A DNA stretch of 64,000 nucleotides from positions 2,356,001 to 2,420,000 of the forward strand of contig NZ_CP028136.1 in assembly GCF_003024155.1 (NCBI RefSeq). The letters run 5' to 3'. Position 1 is the stretch's first letter; every line of letters starts with the position of its first letter. A program made the translations under genes and the position numbers. Source of the stretch: Christiangramia fulva (GTDB taxonomy: Bacteria > Bacteroidota > Bacteroidia > Flavobacteriales > Flavobacteriaceae). Below the pieces are notes generated by a model, which saw nothing but the letters and a program-made list of their open reading frames with translations, was not told the origin of the DNA and did no database searches. Of this stretch, positions 52,469 to 61,186 are shown piece by piece.

Positions 52469-52827
52469 TTTTTCTTTTTTTCGATGATCTCCAGTATTTC
52501 CCTAAGCTCTTCCGCGCTAATCTTTTCTTCTTTGGCAAAATAGGAAACCACACTCTTAAACGAATTATCAAAAAAGCGTTTAGTAGCCATGTTCATAAAC
52601 TGTTTCCGATATTTTTCCTTGCTTACCACCGGATAATACTGGTGTGTTTTCCCGAATGCTTTATGAGAAACATAGCCTTTTTCCTCAAGATTCCTAATGA
52701 TGGTGGAAACAGTGTTATAATGCAATTTTTGATCTTTAAGTTCGGCTAAAACCTCTTTTACAAAGGCTTTTTCGAGATCCCACAACACGTGCATGATCTC
52801 CTCTTCTTTATTGGTTAATTTTTCCAT
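52465..52827 (-). CDS. BlaI/MecI-family transcriptional repressor
   Basis: 120 residues. The start is placed at the ATG at 52827 (M-E-K-L-T-N-K-E-E-E-I-M) because the likely promoter -7 element lies at 52864-52857, which makes an ATG at 52848 too close to be useful. Winged-helix signature: E-E-I-M-H-V-L-W-D-L-E-K-A-F-V-K-E-V-L-A-E-L, N-T-V-S-T-I-I-R-N-L-E-E-K-G-Y-V. It binds DNA as a dimer and should repress its own operon and possibly the divergent antiporter. The stop overlaps the M56 gene start by 4 bp (ATGA). Confidence 0.93.
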   Translation of the reverse strand: MEKLTNKEEEIMHVLWDLEKAFVKEVLAELKDQKLHYNTVSTIIRNLEEKGYVSHKAFGKTHQYYPVVSKEKYRKQFMNMATKRFFDNSFKSVVSYFAKEEKISAEELREILEIIEKKKK

Positions 52828-52856
52828 TTTGGTTGATTGAATAATCATCTTGTTTT

Positions 52857-52899
52857 CAAATATAACGAAAAAAATAGTTTAACAACTATAAAAGTAGTT
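52857..52899 (-). promoter_or_regulatory. Promoter of the BlaI-M56 pair with overlapping operator
   Basis: On the minus strand a TTG (52885-52883), 18 bp, then a perfect TAnnTTTG element TATATTTG (52864-52857). The inverted repeat AACTA-N6-TAGTT (52884-52899), with a further TAGTT at 52875-52879 giving a second overlapping dyad, sits on the -33 region. The AACTA/TAGTT form is close to other BlaI operators (TACTA/TAGTA), so autorepression is likely. Confidence 0.72.
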
Positions 52900-52934
52900 A
52901 GTTTTTTGTGTCTGCCTATATTTTTTCGATTGAC

Positions 52935-52942
52935 TATCTTCG
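52935..52942 (+). promoter_or_regulatory. Candidate -7 element of the antiporter gene
   Basis: TATCTTCG matches TAnnTTTG except one base and lies 14 bp before the antiporter ATG. A TTG at 52906-52908 is 26 bp away, longer than usual. Confidence 0.4.
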
Positions 52943-52956
52943 TCAAAAATTGTTCT

Positions 52957-53904
52957 ATGAGCATCGTTTATTTACTTATAGGTTTTGTTTTACTGGTAAT
53001 AGGAGGGGAGTATTTGGTGAGATCTTCAGTGGCTCTTTCTTTCCGGATGAACATTTCCCGAATGGTCATAGGATTAACGGTGGTATCTTTTGCTACTTCA
53101 GCCCCTGAGCTGTTGGTAAGCCTCCAGGCTGCTATTAACGGTTTTTCAGATATTTCTCTGGGAAATGTAATCGGTTCTAATATCGCCAATATCGCCCTGG
53201 TAATGGGGATCACGGCTATGATCGCTCCGCTTTTTGCCGACAGGGATTTCTTTAAGATCAATTGGCCGGTCATGATGATCTTTTCAATTATCCTCTATTT
53301 TTTCCTGAAAAATGGGCATGATCTTAACAGGTTAGAAGGGCTGGCTCTGTTATCGGGTCTGTTTGTTTATCTTTTTTTCCTGTTAAGGCGCGCACGCATA
53401 AAGGATGAAGTTCTCGTAGAAGAAGTTGATGAGAAATTAAAAGAAGTCTCCACTTTTAAAATAATCATTTGGCTGGGAATAGGCATTTTTGCTTTATGGG
53501 CAGGTTCTGAATTACTTGTTAAAGGGGCGGTAGAACTGGCAACCAAATTAGGAGTGAGTGAACGGGTGATTTCCGTGACCATGATCGCAGTGGGAACGAG
53601 TATACCCGAACTCGCGGCTTCTATTATCGCGGCGGTAAAACAGGAAAAAGCCATCTCTCTAGGTAACCTCATAGGCTCGAATATCTTTAATATTTCTTCA
53701 GTTTTGGGCATTACGGCGCTTATAAAACCTATCCAGGTGCAATCCCCCGAGATACTTACCAATGATATTATCTGGATGCTTGCGGTAGGATTTATTCTGG
53801 CTCCGCTGGCCTTTCTGCCTACCAGGCTAAAATTTAGCCGGTATAAAGGATTTTTTCTTTTCGCTGCCTATTGCGTTTTTGTTGCAATGACTATTCTTAG
53901 CTAA
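52957..53904 (+). CDS. Calcium/sodium antiporter (CaCA family)
   Basis: 315 residues with about ten membrane segments. The start is the ATG at 52957 (M-S-I-V-Y-L-L-I-G-F); an upstream in-frame start at 52837 would cross the BlaI promoter. The two alpha repeats are evident: FATSAPELLVSLQAAINGFSD with GNVIGSNIANIALVMG, and VGTSIPELAASIIAAVKQEK with GNLIGSNIFNISSVLG, which hold the ion-binding Glu and Asn residues. It exchanges Ca2+ for Na+ or H+ across the inner membrane. It is divergent from blaI and its promoter lies next to the BlaI operator, so it could be in the same regulon. Confidence 0.94.
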   Translation: MSIVYLLIGFVLLVIGGEYLVRSSVALSFRMNISRMVIGLTVVSFATSAPELLVSLQAAINGFSDISLGNVIGSNIANIALVMGITAMIAPLFADRDFFKINWPVMMIFSIILYFFLKNGHDLNRLEGLALLSGLFVYLFFLLRRARIKDEVLVEEVDEKLKEVSTFKIIIWLGIGIFALWAGSELLVKGAVELATKLGVSERVISVTMIAVGTSIPELAASIIAAVKQEKAISLGNLIGSNIFNISSVLGITALIKPIQVQSPEILTNDIIWMLAVGFILAPLAFLPTRLKFSRYKGFFLFAAYCVFVAMTILS

Positions 53905-54339
53905 AAAGAACCGAATTTCTAGTTTTTAATATTTGAACCTCATTAAAAGGAGTTGGTTATCCCTCTTATTTTTAATCTTTTAAGGTGTTTTTTATTGATT
54001 TCTTTCTGAAAATCAATTTTTTCTGCTTTTATTTTTTCATTTCTGTTTTTACCTGGAATTTATAATCTTCGTAATAATTGAGGGCTAAAAATGCGATTTG
54101 GATAAATACCCTATACAATTACAGGGCTTAAATAATAAATTTTAATTTTACCCTCAAATATACCCTTATTTTAACAGGGGGTAAAACTCAGAAACATATA
54201 AATATTTACCTGATTTAATGAAATTTCATAGGATAAATATTATATTCGCATCTGAAAATTGGAAAATTAACCAGCTGATATTTATAAAAGACTTTTTTAG
54301 GTCTTCATTTTAATAGAATTCAAATCAATAAAGTACAAT
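53905..54339 (+). other. Intergenic region before glutamine synthetase III
   Basis: 435 bp, very AT-rich, no gene seen. It has an 8-bp inverted repeat TTTTACCC (54146-54153) and GGGTAAAA (54179-54186) that may be a regulatory hairpin, and TATAATCTTCG near 54060 which is only loosely like a -7 element. The length suggests nitrogen-responsive control but no known site was recognised. Confidence 0.45.
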
Positions 54340-56526
54340 ATGCCAACACTACGATTTCAAGCTTTAAAAGAAACGCTCGGCAGAAGCGCTGTTAAAGTAG
54401 ACGAACCAGGAAGAAGGTCTGAGATCTATTCACAGAATGTTTTCAATGAATCAATGATGCGTCAGTTTCTTACCAAAGAAGCTTACGAGAATGTTAGAGA
54501 AGCCATACAAACCGGGAAAAAGATTGACCGCTCAGTAGCCGATCATATCTCTACCGGGATGAAAGAGTGGGCTATTTCTAAAGGAGTAACGCATTATACG
54601 CACTGGTTTCAACCGCTTACCGGAGCAACTGCCGAAAAACATGATTCCTTTTTCGAGCCAATTGGAGATGGAACGGCCATCGAAAAATTCGGAGGCGGAC
54701 AATTAGTACAACAGGAACCAGATGCTTCCAGTTTTCCTAGTGGAGGTATAAGAAATACTTTCGAAGCCCGTGGCTATACCGCATGGGATCCAACTTCCCC
54801 TGCATTTATCTGGGGGACTACCCTTTGTATTCCTACAGTTTTCGTTTCATATACCGGTGAAGCACTTGATAATAAAACTCCGCTTCTTAGAGCTTTACAG
54901 GCCGTTGATCATGCTGCTACCGATGTATGTAAATATTTCGACAAGAATGTAAAGAAAGTTAATTCTACTTTGGGATGGGAACAGGAATATTTCCTTATTG
55001 ACTCAGCCCTTGCGGCTTCCCGCCCTGATATTACGCTTACCGGAAGGACTTTGCTCGGACATTCGCCTGCTAAAGGACAGCAATTAGATGACCACTATTT
55101 TGGTTCTATTCCTTCAAGAGCTATCTCTTTTATGATGGATCTGGAAATAGAGTGTATGAAATTGGGAATTCCTGTAAAGACCCGTCATAACGAAGTGGCT
55201 CCAAACCAGTTTGAGCTTGCTCCGATTTTTGAGGAAGCCAACCTGGCCGTAGATCATAACTCCCTTATAATGGATGTGATGAAAAAGGTTGGAGAACGTC
55301 ATCATTTAACCGTTCTCATGCATGAAAAACCTTTTGCCGGGATCAACGGAAGTGGTAAACACAACAACTGGTCTCTCGCAACCGATACCGGAGTGAACCT
55401 TCTTTCTCCAGGTTCCACACCTATGAAAAACCTTCAGTTTTTAACCTTCTTTATCAATACCATTAAAGCGGTATACGATTATGAAGAATTGCTGAGGGCT
55501 TCCATCGCAAGTGCTTCAAATGATCACCGCTTAGGTGCAAACGAGGCTCCACCTGCGATTATTTCGGTTTTCATCGGATCACAGCTTACCAAAGTTCTTG
55601 ATGAACTTGAAAAAGTTACCGACGGAAAACTTTCTCCTCAGGAAAAAACCGATCTTAAACTTAACGTGGTTGGAAAAATTCCTGAAATCTTAAGAGATAA
55701 TACCGACCGTAACCGTACTTCCTCATTCGCCTTTACCGGCAATAAATTCGAGTTCCGTGCCGTTGGCTCTATCGCTAACTGCGCCGGTGCGATGACCGTT
55801 CTTAACAGTATTGTTGCCAAGCAGCTGCGCGATTTCAAAAAAGAAGTTGACAAGCTGGTGAAGAACAAAAAAATGAAAAAAGATGATGCTATTTTCAATG
55901 TTCTTAGAGAATACATCAAAAAATCCAAAAAAATTCGTTTTGAAGGGGATGGTTATAGTGAAGCATGGGAAAAAGAGGCTGCAAAGAGAGGTCTTAGCAA
56001 TAATAAAAATACCCCTACCGCTTTAAAAGCACAGGTAAGTAAAAAGACCATCGATCTTTACAAAGAGCTTGAGGTGATGAATAAGACCGAAATAGAAGCT
56101 CGTCACGAGATCGAACTTGAAGAATATGCGATGCGTATTCAAATTGAAGGACGTGTACTGGGAGATATCGCGCGAAACCACGTGATTCCAACGGCTATTC
56201 GTTACCAAAACCTTCTTATTGAAAATGTTCGCGGATTGAAAGAAATTTACGGTGAGGATTTTGCACGTCACGGCAAGGAACAACTGGAAATCCTGGAAAG
56301 TATTTCCTCTCATATAGCTATTATCAATTCCAAGATTAACGCCATGATCGAAGCTCGTAAGGTCGCCAATAAGATTGAAGAGGTAGAAGAGCGGGCCTTT
56401 GCCTATTGTGATGATGTGAAGCCTTATTTTGATGAGATCCGTTATCACTGTGATAAACTGGAATTATTGATTGACGATGAACTCTGGCCATTGACCAAGT
56501 ACAGAGAATTGTTGTTCACGAGATAA
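54340..56526 (+). CDS. glnN: Glutamine synthetase type III
   Basis: 728 residues, the GSIII length (much longer than type I). Starting motif T-L-R-F-Q-A-L-K-E-T-L-G-R; THYTHWFQPLTGATAEKHDSF and the F-G-G-G-Q-L-V segment are GSIII-specific. Active-site parts include W-E-Q-E-Y-F-L-I-D, T-R-H-N-E-V-A-P-N-Q-F-E, and N-G-S-G-K-H-N-N-W-S. The long helical C-terminal part (about 560-728) is the type III extension. It joins ammonia and glutamate with ATP. Single gene, with its own terminator. Confidence 0.96.
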   Translation: MPTLRFQALKETLGRSAVKVDEPGRRSEIYSQNVFNESMMRQFLTKEAYENVREAIQTGKKIDRSVADHISTGMKEWAISKGVTHYTHWFQPLTGATAEKHDSFFEPIGDGTAIEKFGGGQLVQQEPDASSFPSGGIRNTFEARGYTAWDPTSPAFIWGTTLCIPTVFVSYTGEALDNKTPLLRALQAVDHAATDVCKYFDKNVKKVNSTLGWEQEYFLIDSALAASRPDITLTGRTLLGHSPAKGQQLDDHYFGSIPSRAISFMMDLEIECMKLGIPVKTRHNEVAPNQFELAPIFEEANLAVDHNSLIMDVMKKVGERHHLTVLMHEKPFAGINGSGKHNNWSLATDTGVNLLSPGSTPMKNLQFLTFFINTIKAVYDYEELLRASIASASNDHRLGANEAPPAIISVFIGSQLTKVLDELEKVTDGKLSPQEKTDLKLNVVGKIPEILRDNTDRNRTSSFAFTGNKFEFRAVGSIANCAGAMTVLNSIVAKQLRDFKKEVDKLVKNKKMKKDDAIFNVLREYIKKSKKIRFEGDGYSEAWEKEAAKRGLSNNKNTPTALKAQVSKKTIDLYKELEVMNKTEIEARHEIELEEYAMRIQIEGRVLGDIARNHVIPTAIRYQNLLIENVRGLKEIYGEDFARHGKEQLEILESISSHIAIINSKINAMIEARKVANKIEEVEERAFAYCDDVKPYFDEIRYHCDKLELLIDDELWPLTKYRELLFTR

Positions 56527-56548
56527 ATATTCTGTTAAACTAAGATTG

Positions 56549-56577
56549 GAAGCCCCTGCTTATGCCGGGGCTTTTTT
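56549..56577 (+). terminator. Intrinsic terminator after glutamine synthetase
   Basis: AGCCCC (56551-56556) and GGGGCT (56567-56572) with a 10-nt loop followed by a run of six T. A textbook terminator 25 bp after the stop codon. Confidence 0.92.
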
Positions 56578-56618
56578 ATTTTAAAGTCTGAAGTTTTATC
56601 TAAACTTTCAAAACTGAT

Positions 56619-56626
56619 TATCTTTG
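56619..56626 (+). promoter_or_regulatory. Likely -7 element of purM
   Basis: TATCTTTG, a perfect TAnnTTTG match, 20 bp before the purM ATG. No clear TTG lies at the expected distance. Confidence 0.55.
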
Positions 56627-56646
56627 GAAACTCAAAACCTTCAGGA

Positions 56647-57825
56647 ATGAGCAAAGAAGTAAGTAAACGATATGCTGGCCGCGGTGTTTCTGCCGGAAAG
56701 GAAGATGTGCACAAGGCTATTAAAAATGTGGATAAAGGCCTTTTTCCGAAGGCATTCTGTAAAATCGTGCCCGATTATCTGACCGGAAGCAGGGATCACT
56801 GCCTTATTATGCACGCCGATGGTGCCGGAACCAAATCTTCGCTTGCTTATATGTACTGGAAGGAAACCGGGGATCTTTCGGTTTGGAAAGGCATTGCCCA
56901 GGATGCTCTTATCATGAATATCGACGATCTTCTTTGCATTGGGGCTATAGACAATATTCTTCTTTCTTCCACTATCGGAAGGAATAAGAACCTGGTTCCC
57001 GGTGAAGTGATTTCTGCGATCATTAACGGAACCGAAGAATTGATTTCCGAATTAAATGATTTTGGCGTGGAGATACATTCTACCGGTGGGGAAACGGCCG
57101 ATGTGGGTGATCTTGTACGAACGATAATTGTAGATTCCACGGTGACTGCACGGATGGAACGAAAAAAGGTGATCAACAATGCCAATATCAGACCCGGAAA
57201 TGTGATCGTTGGGCTGGCCTCTTTTGGCCAGGCTTCTTATGAAAAGGAATATAACGGCGGAATGGGTAGCAACGGACTTACCTCTGCGCGCCACGACGTT
57301 TTTTCCAAAATTCTCGCTGAAAAATATCCCGAAAGTTTTGATAGTTCCATACCTGAAGAACTGGTGTATTCAGGATCGAAAAAATTAACCGATAAAGTGG
57401 AAGATAGTCCGCTGGACGCGGGTAAACTGGTGCTTTCCCCAACCAGAACCTATGCGCCGATCATTAAGAAAATACTTCAGGAAATTGGCAACGAGAATAT
57501 CAACGGGATGGTTCACTGCAGCGGGGGCGCTCAGACAAAAATCCTTCATTTCCTGGATAAATATCATGTGGTTAAGGACGATCTTTTTGAAATTCCGCCT
57601 TTGTTCAAGTTAATTCAGAAGGAAAGCGGCACGAACTGGAAAGAGATGTACCAGGTGTTTAATATGGGACATCGTATGGAACTTTACGTACATCCTGATT
57701 TCGCTGAGAAAATAATAGAGATTTCAAAATCTTTCAATGTAGATGCGAAAATAATCGGGAGAGTAGAAGATTCTGAAACTAAAAAACTCACTATTAAAAG
57801 TGAATTTGGGGAATTTGAATACTAG
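56647..57825 (+). CDS. purM: Phosphoribosylformylglycinamidine cyclo-ligase (AIR synthetase)
   Basis: 392 residues, somewhat longer than the ~345 of Escherichia coli PurM, as usual in Bacteroidota. S-K-R-Y-A-G-R-G-V-S-A-G, H-A-D-G-A-G-T-K, N-I-D-D-L-L-C-I-G-A, and G-G-E-T-A-D-V-G-D-L-V-R are the AIR-synthase signatures; G-L-A-S-F-G and H-C-S-G-G are in the C-terminal ATP-binding half. It makes AIR in purine biosynthesis. It stands alone between a glutamine synthetase and an accessory cassette. Confidence 0.92.
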   Translation: MSKEVSKRYAGRGVSAGKEDVHKAIKNVDKGLFPKAFCKIVPDYLTGSRDHCLIMHADGAGTKSSLAYMYWKETGDLSVWKGIAQDALIMNIDDLLCIGAIDNILLSSTIGRNKNLVPGEVISAIINGTEELISELNDFGVEIHSTGGETADVGDLVRTIIVDSTVTARMERKKVINNANIRPGNVIVGLASFGQASYEKEYNGGMGSNGLTSARHDVFSKILAEKYPESFDSSIPEELVYSGSKKLTDKVEDSPLDAGKLVLSPTRTYAPIIKKILQEIGNENINGMVHCSGGAQTKILHFLDKYHVVKDDLFEIPPLFKLIQKESGTNWKEMYQVFNMGHRMELYVHPDFAEKIIEISKSFNVDAKIIGRVEDSETKKLTIKSEFGEFEY

Positions 57826-58147
57826 ATTTAGCCGATGTCCGCTTCCAATGAATTGCAAACTTTAACAATTAGCGAATATCAGCTGAATCAGCTTGAGAAA
57901 AAGGCATATAAAAATAAAAAAATCTCCCGCAGATGACCCAGAAATCCGCAGATTTTTTTCTCAAAGCGCTTTATGGGTTATACTGGTTGAAAATCAGCGT
58001 GGATCTGGGAGATAGGTCACGTTTATTCGTCAGTTGTGGTAGTGAAAATGCGGATTTGTTCGATTTAGTTTTTAATTCCTGGTTTTCTACAATCTTTTTT
58101 TAGCAGAATGGCCGCAATTGCGAATATGCGATGTTGGCAACTGGCTG
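57826..58147. other. Gene-free stretch between purM and the toxin-antitoxin cassette
   Basis: 322 bp. It carries direct repeat copy A (57924-58012) and the left inverted repeat (58133-58148). A 33-residue frame from 57835 reads MSASNELQTLTISEYQLNQL and then runs into repeat A, where it stops at 57936; it may be the beginning of a gene cut off by the repeat, but it is too short to support. Confidence 0.55.
57924..58012. repeat. ~90-bp palindromic element, direct repeat copy A
   Basis: Starts CTCCCGCAGATGAC and ends GGATCTGGGAGA. It matches copy B at 58830-58920 at most positions, including a first block of 39 bases with one difference and a last block T-T-A-T-A-C-T-G-G-T to GATCTG. Its ends are imperfectly complementary, so the RNA or single strand can fold. 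Confidence 0.85.
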
Positions 58148-58148
58148 C
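58133..58148. repeat. Left inverted repeat of the toxin-antitoxin cassette
   Basis: GTTGGCAACTGGCTGC. Its reverse complement matches the right copy at 58763-58778 at 13 of 16 positions. It touches the last base of the toxin stop codon. Confidence 0.6.
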
Positions 58149-58465
58149 TATTTGGTTTGATTAATTTTTTCTGGATTTTGTCTGGTATCAAAGACATTAG
58201 TAATTTCTATGCGCTGTTGATTTTTATTAATCCAGTAAATAATCTTGTAGTTTTTAAAAATTAAATATCTAAAATCTTGTTCTCTTTCTTTAAGAAGAAA
58301 TTCTTTCTGGCCAATTTCAGGTGTCTTTTCTAAATCATTTGTAGAATCAATAATTCCGTTAATTATATCTGCAGCAACTCTTTTGCTGGCCTTATATTTA
58401 TAGTAATGAAATATATCTTCTAATTTATCCTCGGCTAGTTGAGTCCAATAAACGGTTAGCTCCAT
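58148..58465 (-). CDS. ParE/RelE-superfamily toxin
   Basis: 105 residues. The ParE fold signature is clear: V-Y-W-T-Q-L-A-E-D-K-L-E-D-I-F-H-Y-Y, R-V-A-A-D-I-I-N-G-I-I, the P-E-I-G-Q-K-E loop, F-R-Y-L-I-F-K-N-Y-K-I-I-Y-W-I and I-T-N-V-F-D-T-R-Q-N-P. The family poisons gyrase or cuts mRNA; which one is not visible. It overlaps its antitoxin gene by 10 bp. AT content is higher than in the flanking core genes, which suggests a mobile origin. Confidence 0.92.
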   Translation of the reverse strand: MELTVYWTQLAEDKLEDIFHYYKYKASKRVAADIINGIIDSTNDLEKTPEIGQKEFLLKEREQDFRYLIFKNYKIIYWINKNQQRIEITNVFDTRQNPEKINQTK

Positions 58466-58716
58466 TTTTGAACTTTTGTTTTTAATTCAGATGCTTTAAT
58501 TAATCGCCCATTTTTAGAGTCATCTAAGGCCTGGTCAATTTCCTTGTTAAATTGTTGCATTGACATAGGTTTCATTTCCTTTTCAAGCAATTCTGCTTTT
58601 CTTTTATGCAGCATTTTCTCTAATCCATTTATAATTTCTTCATTTTGTAAACGAAGAAATTCTTGAACAAAAGATATTTTTTTAGCCTCTAAATCCATCT
58701 GTCTGCTTTTTATCAA
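58456..58716 (-). CDS. Antitoxin partner of the ParE-type toxin
   Basis: 86 residues, helical and highly charged: L-E-A-K-K-I-S-F-V-Q-E-F-L-R-L-Q-N-E-E, then M-L-H-K-R-K-A-E-L-L, then M-S-M-Q-Q-F-N-K-E-I-D-Q-A-L-D-D-S. This is the usual form of Bacteroidota antitoxins paired with ParE, with a C-terminal toxin-binding arm. It precedes the toxin in the operon and overlaps it by 10 bp. It should neutralise the toxin and probably represses the operon. Confidence 0.85.
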   Translation of the reverse strand: MIKSRQMDLEAKKISFVQEFLRLQNEEIINGLEKMLHKRKAELLEKEMKPMSMQQFNKEIDQALDDSKNGRLIKASELKTKVQKWS

Positions 58717-58762
58717 AAATACGAATTCTAATTTATTCCTTCTATTTTAGTTAAATTTTTGT

Positions 58763-58778
58763 GCAGCTTGTTGCCAGC
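58763..58778. repeat. Right inverted repeat of the toxin-antitoxin cassette
   Basis: GCAGCTTGTTGCCAGC, inverted relative to 58133-58148. A related string CCAGCTCGTTACCAAC is at 48632-48647 near the PIN-toxin remnant, with four mismatches of which three are transitions. Confidence 0.6.
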
Positions 58779-58829
58779 TGCGGGGTAAAGAAACTTCAGA
58801 AAGAAGTAAAGAAACCTGTTTTATCAAAG

Positions 58830-58920
58830 CTCCCGCAGATGACGCAGAAATCCGCAGATTTTTTTCTCCAACAGATTTAGGGGTTATACTGGTCGAGAAT
58901 CAGCGTGGATCTGCGGGAGA
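58830..58920. repeat. ~90-bp palindromic element, direct repeat copy B
   Basis: Starts CTCCCGCAGAT (58830-58840) and ends ATCTGCGGGAG (58909-58919), a perfect 11-bp terminal inverted repeat. Same orientation as copy A; about nine in ten positions agree. The toxin-antitoxin cassette and its inverted repeats lie between the copies. Confidence 0.87.
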
Positions 58921-59105
58921 AAAATACTCAACGAATCCTTTCTTCATTACTTCTTTAAGCGTTTAAGAGCTTAGTTTAAATAATAACTCTCTCCTGTTTC
59001 TAAAACTTCAATAATATCACTTTTTTCAACAGAAATTATCGGTGAAGCTTCGGTAAAAATTTTTCAGAAGAAAGCAATGCGGTATAGAATTCCGTGGATT
59101 TATCG

Positions 59106-59113
59106 TAAATTTG
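59106..59113 (+). promoter_or_regulatory. Likely -7 element of prfA
   Basis: TAAATTTG, a perfect TAnnTTTG match, 22 bp before the prfA ATG. No TTG is seen at the expected spacing. Confidence 0.5.
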
Positions 59114-59135
59114 CAACCTAAATTCAGCATTTTAT

Positions 59136-60212
59136 ATGATTGATAAGCTTAATATCGTAAAGCAGCGATTTGATGAGGTGAACGATTTGATTATTCAGCC
59201 GGATGTGATCTCAGATCAAAAGCGATATATTGAATTAAACAAAGAATACAAAGATCTTAAGGCGCTGATGAATGAGCGCGAAAAATATATGCGGCTTACC
59301 GATAATATAAAGGAAGCCGAAGAGATCATTGCCGATGGAAGTGATCCTGAGATGACCGAAATGGCAAAACTCCAGCTTGAAGAGGCTAAAGCGCAACTCC
59401 CGGAACTCGAAGAAAAGATCAGGATGATGTTGGTTCCCAAAGATCCTGAAGATGCCAAGAACGTGGTGATGGAGATCCGTGCGGGTACCGGCGGTGATGA
59501 GGCCAGTATTTTTGCCGGTGATCTATACCGTATGTACACCAAATATGTGGAAAGCAAGGGCTGGAAGCATAATATTGTTGATTTCAGCGAAGGTACCAGC
59601 GGAGGTTTCAAAGAGATCATTTTTGAGATTTCAGGGGAAGAGGTCTACGGCACAATGAAATTTGAAGCCGGCGTGCACCGTGTTCAGCGTGTGCCGCAAA
59701 CCGAAACCCAGGGAAGAGTGCATACATCTGCAGCTACTGTGATGGTGTTACCTGAAGCCGAAGAATTTGATGTGGAGATCGATCCTAAAGATGTTCGTAT
59801 AGATTATTTCTGTTCCTCAGGTCCCGGCGGACAATCGGTGAATACTACCTATTCGGCAGTTCGATTAACCCACGAACCTACCGGACTGGTAGCTCAGTGC
59901 CAGGATCAAAAATCTCAGCATAAGAACAAGGAAAAAGCCTTCCGCGTTTTGCGTTCCAGGCTTTATGAAATGGAACTTGCCAAGAAACAGGAAGCCGATG
60001 CGGCAAAACGAAATTCAATGGTTTCCAGTGGTGACCGTAGTGCAAAGATCCGTACTTATAATTATGCGCAAAGCCGGGTGACAGATCATCGTATCAATCT
60101 TACTTTATATGATCTCTCGAATATCATTAATGGCGATATTCAAAAGATAATCGATGAATTAAGATTCGCCGAAAACACCGAAAAACTCAAGGAAAATTCA
60201 GACATCCTTTAA
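59136..60212 (+). CDS. prfA: Peptide chain release factor 1
   Basis: 358 residues, normal RF1 length. The catalytic G-G-Q loop appears as [32 protein letters not shown] and [11 protein letters not shown] are also typical, and the C-terminus R-I-N-L-T-L-Y-D-L is RF1-specific. It ends translation at UAA and UAG. Downstream lie two sets of 7-bp repeats before pyrF. Confidence 0.97.
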   Translation: MIDKLNIVKQRFDEVNDLIIQPDVISDQKRYIELNKEYKDLKALMNEREKYMRLTDNIKEAEEIIADGSDPEMTEMAKLQLEEAKAQLPELEEKIRMMLVPKDPEDAKNVVMEIRAGTGGDEASIFAGDLYRMYTKYVESKGWKHNIVDFSEGTSGGFKEIIFEISGEEVYGTMKFEAGVHRVQRVPQTETQGRVHTSAATVMVLPEAEEFDVEIDPKDVRIDYFCSSGPGGQSVNTTYSAVRLTHEPTGLVAQCQDQKSQHKNKEKAFRVLRSRLYEMELAKKQEADAAKRNSMVSSGDRSAKIRTYNYAQSRVTDHRINLTLYDLSNIINGDIQKIIDELRFAENTEKLKENSDIL

Positions 60213-60217
60213 ATGTC

Positions 60218-60245
60218 TAAGGTTTAAGGTTTAAGGTTTAAGGTT
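60218..60245 (+). repeat. 7-bp tandem repeat, four units of TAAGGTT
   Basis: Four perfect head-to-tail copies starting 6 bp after the prfA stop codon. Confidence 0.93.
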
Positions 60246-60296
60246 GAGAAGTTCTAATGATGAATATATTGATTCTCCCAGAAAAAATTAATCTTA

Positions 60297-60352
60297 GATA
60301 ATTGATAATTGATAATTGATAATTGATAACTGATAACCGATAACAGGTAACT
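60297..60352 (+). repeat. 7-bp tandem repeat, eight units of GATAATT-type
   Basis: Four perfect GATAATT units, then GATAACT, GATAACC, GATAACA and GGTAACT. It ends 5 bp before the pyrF start codon, in the ribosome-binding region. Confidence 0.93.
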
Positions 60353-60357
60353 GAAAA

Positions 60358-61182
60358 ATGAGGACAAAGGAACTGATCGAACAAATCTTTAAAAAGAAAT
60401 CATTTTTATGCGTTGGTTTGGATACCGATCTGGAGAAGATCCCAACCTATCTCCTTTCAGAAAAAGATCCGGTTTTTACTTTCAATAAAGCAATTATCGA
60501 TGCCACACATCAATATTGTGTAGCCTACAAACCCAATATAGCCTTTTACGAGGCGATGGGTCTGGATGGCTGGAAAGCGCTGGAAAAGACCATTAATTAT
60601 CTGCATTCCGAATATCCCGATCTTTATACCATTGCCGATGCCAAACGTGGCGATATTGGCAATACCTCGCGAATGTATGCGAAGACCTTTCTAAAAGATC
60701 TCGGGTTCGATTCGGTGACCGTAGCGCCATATATGGGGAAAGATTCTGTGGAGCCTTTTTTGGAATTTACCGACAAACATACCATCCTGCTTGCTTTGAC
60801 CTCTAATGACGGAGCATCCGATTTTCAAATTTTGAAAACTGAAGGAGAAGAGCTTTACAAAAAAGTCATTAAAACTTCCAAAAGCTGGAAGAATTCTGAA
60901 AACCTGATGTATGTAATAGGCGCGACAAAAGCAGAATATCTTTCAGAAATAAGAAAGATCATTCCTGAGAATTTTCTTCTCGTCCCCGGTGTGGGCGCCC
61001 AGGGCGGAAGTCTTGAAGAGGTTTGTAAATACGGAATTACAAAAGATGTTGGCCTGCTGGTAAATTCTTCCCGAAAGATCATTTATGCTTCTGATGCTCC
61101 TAATTTTGCTGAAATTGCCGCTGCACGTGCCGAAGCCCTTCAACAACAAATGGCTGCAGAACTGGAGAAACTGAAATCCTGA
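60358..61182 (+). CDS. pyrF: Orotidine 5'-phosphate decarboxylase, long type
   Basis: 274 residues. [10 protein letters not shown] and the active-site [10 protein letters not shown] (Lys/Asp pair) are diagnostic; F-Y-E-A-M-G precedes it, and V-P-G-V-G-A-Q-G-G is the phosphate-binding end. This is the larger PyrF type found in Bacteroidota and Actinobacteria. It catalyses the last step of UMP synthesis. The next gene begins 4 bp after its stop. The start codon is preceded by 7-bp repeats rather than a normal leader. Confidence 0.96.
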   Translation: MRTKELIEQIFKKKSFLCVGLDTDLEKIPTYLLSEKDPVFTFNKAIIDATHQYCVAYKPNIAFYEAMGLDGWKALEKTINYLHSEYPDLYTIADAKRGDIGNTSRMYAKTFLKDLGFDSVTVAPYMGKDSVEPFLEFTDKHTILLALTSNDGASDFQILKTEGEELYKKVIKTSKSWKNSENLMYVIGATKAEYLSEIRKIIPENFLLVPGVGAQGGSLEEVCKYGITKDVGLLVNSSRKIIYASDAPNFAEIAAARAEALQQQMAAELEKLKS

Positions 61183-61186
61183 AAAT

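Larger units (their letters stand above)
58717..59135. other. Gene-free stretch between antitoxin and prfA
   Basis: 419 bp. It holds the right inverted repeat (58763-58778), direct repeat copy B (58830-58920) and the prfA -7 element (59106-59113). No further gene seen. Confidence 0.65.

Noticed and set aside
52837..52956. An N-terminal extension of the antiporter of 40 residues.
   Set aside because: It would be read from the BlaI promoter and operator and is not similar to the family start, while MSIVYLLIGF at 52957 is typical.
57835..57936. 33-residue frame after purM running into repeat A.
   Set aside because: Too short and no recognisable family; noted as a possible truncated gene only.
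60218..60352. Tandem short repeats considered as a CRISPR array.
   Set aside because: Units are 7 bp, have no spacers, and no cas genes are near.
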